DNA from: Typha latifolia
Taxonomy: Eukaryota; Streptophyta; Magnoliopsida; Poales; Typhaceae
NCBI GenBank assembly: GCA_019914945.1
Contig: CM034099.1
Location: 16,394,704-16,458,703, forward strand
DNA length: 64,000 nt
Reading direction: 5' to 3'
The notes beneath the pieces are model-generated. The model did not search any database. It was not told the DNA's origin and saw nothing but the letters and a program-made list of their open reading frames with translations. Position numbers and translations under genes: made by a program. Positions within the stretch are counted from its first letter, which is position 1, and every line of letters starts with the position of its first letter. Below are positions 53,742 to 64,000 of the stretch, one piece after another.

Positions 53742-56700
53742 ATGGAAGGAGGGCCCAGACAAGGAAGCATCACAGGAGGTTTGGGCGAAAGCATGCGGCG
53801 CACCGCATCCTCATGGGGAGCATCCACCGTGCAACCTGGCAGGGAGGAAGACGATGAGGAGGCACTGAAATGGGCTGCCATCGAGAAATTGCCGACATAC
53901 GATCGGATGAGGAAGGGCATACTAATTTCAATGGAAGGTGAGCCGCAAGAAGTAAGTGTTGAGGAACTTGGCCTTCGAGAGAGGAAGAATTTATTGGAGA
54001 GGTTGGTTCGGACGGCGGAGGAGGACAACGAGAGGTTCCTTCTGAAGCTGAGGGATCGAATGGAACGGTAGCTTCTCAATAAATTCACAATAGATTGCTC
54101 ATTTGTTGCTATGTTTGCTTCAACTATCAATATTTCTTGCAGAGTTGGGATTGATAATCCGACCATCGAAGTCCGGTTTGAGCATCTGAGTATTGATGCA
54201 GAAGCTTATGTTGGTAGCCGCGGTGTTCCTACATTCACCAACTTCTTCTACAACAAAATAATGGTAATTCCTGGTTAATAACAGATCCAGAAAAAGAGAA
54301 CTAGCTTCATGTTTTATGTGTTCCAGTATATAATGTGTTCTGCTTCAATTATTTAGGATGTCTTGAGTTACCTTCATATAGTTCCAAGTGGAAAGAGATC
54401 GATCTCGATTCTTCATGACATCAGTGGAATCATCAGACCTTGCAGGTAACAACTGGAAGACTCTAGCCAGATAACAGATTTCAGTCCCGAATCAAGTTTC
54501 ACCATCTTGATAGAGTTCTCTTCTTGTATTTCGCAGAATGACCCTACTTCTTGGTCCACCGGGCTCCGGCAAAACCACCTTATTGTTAGCTTTGGCAGGA
54601 AAGCTTGATTCAACTCTAAAGGTAATGCTTGCAAATTAGTAAGCTGTTGTATCAAATAACTGAGAGATACTTTAGCCTGAAGAATAGAACACTATAAGGA
54701 ATTTGTTATAACATATTGGTTACACCATTTATTTCCCATGTAAAATGGTGAATCTCATACTTTGAAGGATTTGAAAATGTCAGGTATCTGGAAGAGTAAC
54801 TTACAATGGCCATGACATGGATGACTTTGTTCCTCAAAGGACTTCTGCGTACATCAGTCAGCATGACCTTCATGTAGGGGAAATGACAGTGAGAGAGACC
54901 TTGAATTTCTCTGCCAGATGTCAAGGAGTTGGAACACGTTATGGTAGGCAAAAGTATTAATTTTGTTTACAGATGTAACCTAATTCTAAGAAAGTGTTAT
55001 TAATACGTCTGCGATGAAATGCAGACATGCTGACAGAGCTATCCAGAAGGGAAAAGGCAGCAAACATCAAGCCAGATCCTGATATTGATATGTACATGAA
55101 GGTAAGAAGTAAGAACAAGCAGTAAAACTATTTTATATAGACTTCAAGTTAATGTTGAAAAGGTACTTTACTGAAAGCCAAAAAGGAACTTGTATTTGCC
55201 AATTTCTCTTTTATCGTGCATTAATATTTCAATGAAGACACTCTGCTTAGATTGAACCACAAGTAAGAAAATTGTAATAACTGTAGTTTCTAGCACCATA
55301 TGCTGGTCCATCAATAAGAACACTTAGAATTGTCTCCTCTGCAATTAGCAGCGTATGAACTTCAGATAAGAATGTTCCTTTTGTTTAATTAGTTAATAAA
55401 TTATTGGCACTTATACAGGCTATCTCTGTGGAAGGTCAGGAGAGTGTTGTTACAGATTACATTCTCAAAGTAAGTCCTGTAACTTTGTTTACAGCTTAGT
55501 AACTAGTGCAAATGCAAAAAAATGATCCACTTGTGAACTTCATTGCAGATTTTGGGACTAGAAATATGTGCTGATACAATGGTAGGAGATGCAATGATAA
55601 GGGGAATCTCTGGAGGACAAAAGAAGCGTGTTACTACAGGTAGATCTTGAAGATAAAAGAAATATGACTTGATGATTAAAAATGAATATGGCTCTTTGAT
55701 CTGGTGATACCATATAGTAATCATAACTAACTGATTTATGCAGGTGAGATGCTTGTTGGACCAGCCAAGGCACTTTTCATGGATGAGATCTCTACTGGCC
55801 TTGATAGCTCCACCACCTTCCAGATTGTCAACTCACTCAGGCAATCAGTTCACATCCTTGATGGCACTGCAGTCATTTCACTACTACAGCCAGCTCCAGA
55901 GACTTATGATCTCTTTGATGACATTATTCTCCTCTCGGAGGGAAAGATTGTGTATCAAGGTCCTCGAGAAGATGTCCTCGAATTCTTTGACACAATGGGA
56001 TTTAAATGTCCTGAGAGAAAAGGCGTTGCAGATTTCTTACAAGAGGTGAGTAACAAAGCTGACCGGATAAGAATCAAAACAGCAGCATCTTCCTTTTTTC
56101 CATGATTGCACCACTTTGAATCCAAAATTGCCAATTAAACATGGATTTTCTCTTCAATAATAGGTTACATCAAGGAAGGATCAGCATCAGTACTGGACAC
56201 ACAAAGATGAGCCATATAGATATGTTTCAGCCAATGAGTTTGCAGAAGCTTTCCAGTCATTCCACATTGGCGGTAAACTAGGAGAGGAGCTAAGAATCCC
56301 ATTTGATAGGAGCAGAAACCATCCTGCTGCATTGTCAACATCAAAGTATGGCATTAGCAAGATGGAGCTATTAAAAGCTTGCATCTCAAGGGAATGGTTG
56401 CTAATGAAGAGGAATTCTTTTGTTTACATCTTTAAAGTAGTCCAGGTGAGTAGTCAGGAAACGTATTAATGCTCCTTCAGCATTGAAAGTTCACAACTCT
56501 GCTTCTTAACACACTTCTTGCTATTTCTTTCAGCTCATAATTCTTGGAAGTATTGCAATGACCATCTTCTTGCGCATAAAAATGCCCCGCAATTCAGTAG
56601 AAGATGGAGTCATCTTCTTGGGTGCCATGTTTCTTGGTCTAGTCACTCATCTATTTAACGGATTTGCAGAGCTTGCAATGAGCATTGCAAAGCTACCCAT

Positions 56701-59700
56701 ATTCTACAAACAGAGAGACCTCCTCTTTTATCCTTCATGGGCATATGCTTTGCCTACATGGATTCTCAAAATCCCGATATCGTTTCTGGAGTGTGCTGTC
56801 TGGATACTCATGACTTACTATGTCATTGGATTTGATCCAAATATTGAGAGGTTTGATAGACTAAAAACACATTGGCACATCAGATATGCGTTACTCTTTG
56901 TGGTTTCTTCTTAATACCTACAAATTGTTATTGTCATGCAGGTTTTTCAGGCACTATCTGCTGCTAGTATTGGTAAGTCAGATGGCATCTGGACTTTTTC
57001 GTTTTCTCGCTGCAGTGGGAAGGGAGATGGTAGTTGCAGATACATTTGGATCCTTTGCACAACTTATTATGTTGATTCTTGGTGGTTTCCTTATATCACG
57101 AGGTAAGAATTCATGGGAACAAATCTTTACTCTTCAAAGAGATGCTTCCTAATGTCATCAAGCCAATAATATATGAATCTAAATTTCTGCAGATGATATA
57201 AAAAAATGGTGGATCTGGGGATACTGGTCCTCTCCTATGATGTATGCGCAGAATGCTGTTGCTGTGAATGAATTCCTTGGACATAGTTGGCAGAAGGTAA
57301 TGTATCACTTCTAAACTGAACCATCTTTATTGCTCACCAAACAGGATAGTTTTGAAAATCGCTCCATTCCACAGGTTGTTAATGCAACAATGAGCACGGA
57401 CACACTCGGAGACCAGATCCTGAAAGCACGCGGGATATTTGTTGACCCCAACTGGTACTGGATTGGTGTGGGTGCATTGCTTGGATATATCCTCCTGTTC
57501 AACATCATCTTTATTCTCTTTCTTGACTGGCTAGACCGTAAGTATTTCTCCAGTCGGCTACATAGCTTCACCTTGCTTAAGCTTGACTAATTCATGATAT
57601 GATAACTGCAGCACTCGGTAAAGGTCAGGCTGTAATTTCTGAAGAGACACTGAAGGAGAAACATGCAAACAGAAGAGGAGAAACTATTGAATTGTTGCCT
57701 GCAAGAACTGACTCTTCTAAACCAACATCACATGAAGGTCTGTCTCAAGCAACCAATACTTTCTTTTACAGCAATTATTTTGTGTGACACCTGACTCAAG
57801 TGAAACAAATGCAGGAAGAGGTGGTGAAATTAGGAAAACTGAGAGCAAGAAAAAGGGCATGGTGCTTCCATTTGCTCCGCTATCAATTACATTTGATAAC
57901 ATTAGATATTCAGTGGACATGCCTCAGGTACAATAATGTTCTGAAGAGAACTCTGTCAAAGGTGTCCTATATAATCTAAGATCTTTAAATGTAATCTTTG
58001 ATCACAGGAAATGAAAGATAACGGGGTTACAGAGGACCGTCTATTGCTTTTAAAGGGTGTAAGTGGAGCTTTCAGGCCGGGAGTTCTAACAGCCTTGATG
58101 GGTGTTAGCGGAGCTGGAAAGACTACTTTAATGGATGTATTGGCAGGAAGAAAGACTGGTGGATATATAGATGGAAACATCTGTATCTCAGGCTATCCTA
58201 AAAAACAAGAAACATTTGCTAGAATCTCTGGCTACTGTGAACAAAATGATATCCACTCTCCACATGTCACAGTCTATGAATCTCTTCTCTACTCGGCCTG
58301 GCTTCGCTTGCCTCCTGAAGTCGACTCTAACACAAGAAAGGTGTGTGGAGCATGTCATGGTCAACTGTTTTGTATGAATGACTTGTTACTTCCTTTCTGT
58401 CTCAACTAATTTATATATCACTGCAGATGTTCATTGAAGAAATCATGGAACTAGTAGAGCTGAATTCACTGAGGGGTGCAATAGTAGGCTTACCAGGAGT
58501 AAACGGTCTGTCAACTGAACAGCGAAAGAGGCTTACAATTGCCGTTGAACTTGTCGCCAATCCCTCTATCATATTCATGGATGAGCCAACCTCTGGGCTA
58601 GATGCAAGGGCAGCAGCAATTGTGATGAGAACAGTGAGAAATACTGTAGATACAGGAAGAACTGTTGTCTGCACAATCCACCAACCCAGCATTGACATCT
58701 TTGAAGCTTTTGATGAGGTGGAGCATTGATGCAATAGTAATTCTCAAGTCCACCGAGTTTTAATACGTTTGTATTGACATTGACATCTCTTTCTTGCGCC
58801 ATTACAGCTATTCCTTATGCAAAGAGGAGGAGAAGAGATATATGTTGGCCCGTTGGGACGTAATTCATGCCATTTGATTAGTTACTTTGAGGTGAGACTC
58901 CCTGACAAGTTGATCATTTTAAAATGCCTTCGTTTCTATCTATTTAACATCAAGCTTCCCAGTATCGGGATCGGGATCGGTATCGGCCGTCCAGAAAAAC
59001 GATACGTATCGGCCGTATCGGCCGTTCGTATCGGATCGGACTATTTTTTAATTATATAAAATTCTAAATATTATTTTAAAATGCAGAAAAATTTAAAAAA
59101 AATAACAAAAAATAAGAAAAAAAAATTACTCACATATGAAGTCTAAAAACTTAAAAAATGTATTAACTTACTCAAAATTTAAAACTTTGTTAAATACCGA
59201 GCTGGTTCTCGTAAATTTCTATAGTCTTCGTCATCATAATCACCATAAGTTTGTAAATATTGATGTCTGAGACCTGATGCTCCAAAAAGTGATTCCATCG
59301 TACTAGTCATATTGTATGGATCTTGTTGTGTGACTTGTGTTTAAGAAGGATAATAACCAGCATTTAGATCTTATGCCTGAGAATACTGAGGATACTGAGG
59401 ATAATAACTAGCATATGGATCTTGTGATTGCTCCAAACAATAAATACTCGATGTACCATAATCATAGGAATCAAAATGCATCTCATAACGACTTCGGTGA
59501 TATGTATATATATCCTCAGTTTCCCTGTCTTCACTCCTTATACCTCCTTGACTTTCCTCAACAAATGTAGATGGAATGATCTCACCACCATATGTATCAT
59601 CAGGACTATGACTAGTACTAGTAGGTATACTATCTTTTGCTGCTGAATGACTCATACCAGCCTCTGCCCTCGTCGTGGTCTCTCCCAATATTTCATCTAA

Positions 59701-62700
59701 CCATGGGTTATCTCTGTCATCTAATACCCTGTCCTCTATCTCTCTGATCCATGGAGTCAAGGAGTCTTCTTCATTAAAAACATGATTTAAATCAATCCGT
59801 TGTTCATTTTCTGCCTTTCTTCTTAAATTTCTCTCTCTCAATCTCATATTATAATGACAAAAAACTAACTTCTCCAATCTTTTTATTGTCAATCGGTTGT
59901 GTTTTTGTGTGGATTAAGGAGAAAATAGTCCAATTTCTTTCACACTGTGATGAAGACACAGTTTAACTTAAAATCTTCTTTGCTATTGGCGTCAAATTTG
60001 GTGCCTCCTCCCATCCATAAATATACCACAATTCAGCTGGAGTGTAATGAGATATAGTTGCAGCAACTTTAGCAGTACTGAATTGCCCAGCTCTCAATCT
60101 ATATCTCTTCATCTGAAATCAGAAATATATTATTAACTTATTGATTATATTGATTATTGAAAGTTAAAACTTAAAACAAATAATAATAAAATTATTTAAT
60201 TGAATCATAACTTACTTCTTTATCGCACATGATTTGTTTATGAATATCGGGCTCAAGCTTGCTGATTACCTTTCTAACCCCCAACAAGACTTCACTATCA
60301 TTATTGATATTTTTAAATAATTGAAATCTTGAATTAAGAAAATACCCTGTAGAAATTTAAAAATTGTAAGCATTCAAATTTTTAAATATTCATAAATAAA
60401 AGTAAATTAAAACTTAAACCTTAAAAGCATGCTTACCAGCAGCGTGTATATCTCTATGTAGTTGTTTGTTCCATCTAGAATCAATCATCTTCCACCACTT
60501 CCTATAACTTTGGCCCACATTTTTTTTTATTGATTCTTTAGCTATGTCCATTGCCTCATATAAGAAACCCATCTCAGACTTGTCATCATTGTCTACAAGT
60601 CTTAATACTTTGACAAGAGGTTCAAATACTGCGGTGGCAATTGTAATATTATCCCAAAATGTATTTCCAAGAGCCATATTTTTCAAAGTTTCACGTAAAG
60701 ATTTATCTTTAGGTTTCATATTCTTAATTTTCATAAACCACTCCTGTGATGTAAACATCCGCATAATATCATCCTTGTAGCGCATGATGCTCTACAAGGC
60801 TAAAAAGTGAGTGGCAAATCTAGTGACGCCGGGTCTGATGATCTCCCTACCACCAGTTATCTGCCTGAGTAAATTAAGAACCCAACCATGGTTATATATA
60901 AAATTTGTTAACCTCTGACCTTCACATATGACCATGTTAATTTCATGCTCTTTTGCAATATCCTCTAACATCAGATTAATACAATGTGCAGCACATGGCA
61001 TCCAATATAAATGAGGTTTTTTAATCATCAGTAAATTTCCAGCAACTTTATAATTTGCCCCATTATCAGTAACCACTTGGACTACTCTTTTTTCACCAAT
61101 TTCTTCTACTACATCATCCATCAACTGACAAATATAATCTGCATTTTTAAAATGAGCAGTAGCATCCACAGACTTCAAAAATATTGTCCCTATGCCAGAG
61201 TACACTAAGAAATTAATTATATTTCTTCTGTTTTGTGTACTCCACCCATCACACATCAGTGTACAACCAAATTCATCCTAATACCGTTTAAATGTCTTAA
61301 TATAAGTATGAAGTTCATCTACCTCTAAGTCAAAATATTTAGTAGCAATATCATTTGAACTAGGAGGGGGAACACCATGCCCTACTGATTGTATAGCATC
61401 CACCATAGTGTGATAGTAAGGGCTATCAGCTACATTGAAAGGAATATAGTTATAGAAGAAAAATTTAGAGATAGCTCTACCAATGTGTTTCTTTGCATTT
61501 TTAATTCCTTTGAGAGTTGTCTTGATTGAAGTCTGTGTACGACCCCTTTTTTCTGAAGATATGTATCCATTGGTCCAATATTTTCAGACTCTGCTATAAT
61601 ACCAGGAGTCCTATGGGTAGAACTGCTGCCCCAATATTCTCTCTCCTCGTATATTAACTGATTTAGATCTCTGAAAGTTACCACCAGTGCTTCTTCTCAT
61701 CTCTTCTTCTTCTCTATGCATATTTCTGCTCTCTTTTATTGCCCTCCTCATCTGTCTCTCCTCCTCATCCTCCTCACTTTGCTCACTGCTATCATCATCA
61801 ATCTGTACAAGATTATGCATTAATTCTTCACGAACCATTGACTCTCTTTGTTGTGCAGACTGTTTATCCTTCTTTTTACCAATTAAATGAGTCAATATCT
61901 GCTTTCTAACTTCCAAAGACACCTGAGTGCAAGCTGCTACATTTCCTTGTCTTCCAGCTAAATATTCTTTCAAACGACTGACACCACTACTCATTTCCTT
62001 TCCATACCAGTTGTATTTAACGCGCCTTTTATCTTGCCCAATAGTGCTACAATGTTGCCACCCAATGTCGGTATCATATGACTTCTCTTTTGGAGCCATT
62101 GATATTTTAGCTCTGCAAGACTGCAGCTAAAAAACATAAACAAAAATCAAAATAAAATATAAAATAATTTAAAATTTATGAGGCATAATTGCATAAGCAA
62201 AGACTTGGTGTGCCGCTGCAGCAGAGAAAGAAAGCATCGCCTCGCCGTCGTGGCCGAGAAGCACGAGCGTGAGTCTGCCGTCGCTCCGCCGGGCAGAGAA
62301 GTCTCTCGCTACGGCTGAAGCGCGCAGCCCGCACTGCCGCTGCCTGCTATACAATGGAAAAAAAAACTTACCGAAGGTTGCCGGAGATCGAGGTCGTCGA
62401 AGAACGTCGCTGGAGGTCGAGGTCACCGGAGAGACGGAGATCTACTCACTACTTAGTCGCCGATGAGAAAGAGAGTAAGAGATCCGTGAGAAAGAAAGGA
62501 AAAGACAGAAAGAGAGAGAGAGAAAAGGGAGAGAGGCAGGTGGGGGATAGGGACATCAATTATTGATGTCCCTCGGGTCGGATCCGACCCGTTCCCACCC
62601 GTTTCGGTCGGGATCGGCCGAGGTCGGGATTGGCCGGTTTCGACCGATCCCGACCGAAACGGCCAAAACCCCAGCCGAAACCAATCAATTCGGCTGGGAT

Positions 62701-64000
62701 CGAGATCGGCCGAAACTGGGAATCCTGCTTAACATTCAACATCTGATATCATTAACATTTCATTGCACCAGGGTATTAAAGGAGTTAAGAAAATAAAAGA
62801 TGGCTATAATCCTGCAACATGGATGTTGGAGGTGACCACCGCAGCACAAGAAGAAATTTTGCAGGTCAACTTTGTGGAGATATACAAAAGCTCTAATCTC
62901 ATCAGGTATACATTTCCACTCTGTGTTTTAGCTTCATGCTTAAAAAGTTGAACACCAAATGGCCATCATTACCTCTTTTCTCTAGCTCTTCCTCATCAGC
63001 TGATTACTGCAGGAGAAACAAAGTGTTGATCAGCGAACTTAGTAGTCTTCCGCCTGCTTCGACAGACCTCTTTTTTCCAACCAAGTATTCGCAGCCCTTC
63101 CTCACGCAGTGCATGGCCTGCCTATGGAAGCAGCACAAGTCATACTGGCGTAACCCATCCTATACCGCCACTAGGATTTTCTTCACCACTGTAATTGCCT
63201 TAATATTTGGTACCATCTTCTGGAGATTGGGTAAAAAAGTGTATGTACTCATCCTTACAATAGTACGAAGCTATTGAACCATTGTTACATTTCATCTTCT
63301 ACAATTTCCGGTAACCAAATACTACTGCTCTAAATCTTTCAGGAGCACAAGGCAAGACCTGTTCAATTCCTTAGGATGCATGTATGCTGCAGTTATATTC
63401 ATCGGGATACAGAATGGCCAGACTGTGCAGCCAATTGTAGATGTTGAGCGAATGGTTTTCTACAGAGAAAAAGCTGCTGGAATGTACTCCGCTCTACCAT
63501 ATGCATTTGCACAGGTAATTTACATTTCTGGTATAACCCAAGTTCATGTGAATGGAAGCTTTAATTCTTGTCCAAATGCAGTAAATTTTCCTCGTAAAGC
63601 CATTACTTAAATCTAGTCTATCACGTGCAGGTTTTGATTGAGATTCCACATATTTTCCTTCAAACTGTTATATATGGACTCATAGTCTATAGTCTTATCG
63701 GCTTTGACTGGACAGCTGAGAAGTTCTTCTGGTATCTGTTCTTCATGTTCTTCACTTTCATGTACTTCACATACTATGGGATGATGGTGGCTGCAATGAC
63801 GCCCAACAGCGACATTGCTGCCATAGTCGCTACTGCCTTCTATGCCATATGGAACATCTTTGCTGGTTATCTTATTCCTCGACCTGTAAGTGTCAATCAA
63901 CCATTAACTGAACCTGAAGTTACTTAAATTTCTTGATAGAGTCATGCTTCTAAAGCTGTTTGTGACTGATAACAGAGGATTCCAATTTGGTGGCGGTGGT
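53742..64000 (+). CDS. full-size PDR-type ABC transporter, subfamily G (3' end outside window)
   Basis: Twenty-three complete exons and the start of a 24th: 53742-54067, 54143-54263, 54357-54445, 54537-54621, 54784-54943, 55025-55101, 55419-55469, 55549-55639, 55744-56045, 56164-56445, 56534-56850, 56942-57102, 57193-57296, 57375-57537, 57612-57737, 57815-57927, 58008-58340, 58427-58717, 58808-58891, 62772-62905, 63013-63240, 63343-63514, 63631-63885, 63976-. The frame stays open for 1363 codons; PDRs have about 1450. Reverse (NBD-TMD)2 order: Walker [10 protein letters not shown] about 185-193, signature ISGGQ about 323, first membrane block, then GVSGAGKTT about 888-896, LSTEQRKR about 995, and second membrane block. 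Closest by eye to tobacco PDR1-type transporters, plasma-membrane exporters of terpenoids and defence compounds. Substrate cannot be told from sequence. Intron 19 carries a 3.8-kb hAT element, yet the exons are intact. Confidence 0.95.
58951..62727 (-). mobile_element. hAT transposon (DUF659/BED type) in intron 19 of the ABCG gene
   Basis: 3777 bp. Left end CAAGCTTCCCAGTATCGG; inverted right end CAGGATTCCCAGTTTCGG. Flanking 8-mers TTTAACAT (58943-58950) and CTTAACAT (62728-62735) differ at one base. Removing the element and one target copy leaves a 95-bp intron, typical of this gene, which supports the boundaries. TATCGG/GATCGG-rich subterminal repeats lie at both ends. The transposase is on the minus strand, antisense to the host gene. 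Confidence 0.92.
59371..62099 (-). pseudogene. hAT transposase, disrupted (BED finger, DUF659, C-terminal dimerisation domain)
   Basis: Starts MAPKEKS at 62099 with a BED-like region (WQHCSTIG...[16 protein letters not shown]). The first zinc-binding Cys pair reads YNWYGKE instead of the usual C-x2-C. DUF659 follows: [58 protein letters not shown]. The dimerisation region near 59900-60060 has [23 protein letters not shown]. Stops occur near 61276 (TAG in place of an expected Trp) and near 60789 (TAG in place of an expected Gln), with frameshifts around 61550-61690. Short AT-rich gaps near 60120-60215 and 60345-60430 may be introns. Probably inactive, but much of the domain structure is preserved. 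Confidence 0.85.

Overview
This is a stretch of flowering-plant nuclear DNA. Genes are split by short GT-AG introns and separated by AT-rich, microsatellite-rich intergenic DNA with several decayed transposable elements. The families found are plant-type (PINOID-like AGCVIII kinase, plant PRMT10, membrane-anchored KCS, PDR-type ABCG, V-ATPase c''). GC-rich first exons (zinc-finger gene, PINOID, receptor-like kinase) fit a monocot, probably not a grass, but this is inference only.

Layout. 221-1420 (-): 5' part of a RanBP2-type zinc-finger gene whose remaining exons lie beyond the left edge. 1.6-8.5 kb: intergenic with microsatellites. 8572-10264 (-): PINOID-like kinase, two exons. 10.4-18.8 kb: a 3'-truncated Ty3/gypsy element (13.5-16.97 kb, minus sense) followed by a 3' fragment of a monothiol glutaredoxin gene. 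18840-21241 (-) and 22410-27990 (+): a head-to-head pair, an At5g20050-type receptor-like kinase and PRMT10. 30048-33614 (-): Ran GTPase, eight coding exons. 35200-36732 (-): 3-ketoacyl-CoA synthase, one coding exon. 41377-45250 (-): V-ATPase proteolipid c'', four exons. 45.9-51.06 kb: decayed Ty1/copia element with recognisable LTRs. 53742 to the right edge (+): full-size PDR/ABCG transporter, 23 complete exons plus the start of a 24th.

The genes are unrelated single-copy-type loci, not a functional cluster. They cover auxin-transporter phosphorylation, arginine methylation, nuclear transport, very-long-chain fatty acid elongation, vacuolar acidification and plasma-membrane export. I joined exons by checking splice dinucleotides and reading phase. 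Every complete gene gives an open frame of the expected family length.

The most interesting structure is in the introns. One hAT (DUF659/BED) transposon family appears twice: a 3.8-kb coding copy in an ABCG intron, and a 453-bp deletion derivative in a V-ATPase intron with a perfect 8-bp target-site duplication. A different small hAT-like element sits in a PRMT10 intron. PRMT10 also uses a GC-AG intron. I found no convincing new biological system, CRISPR array or RNA gene.
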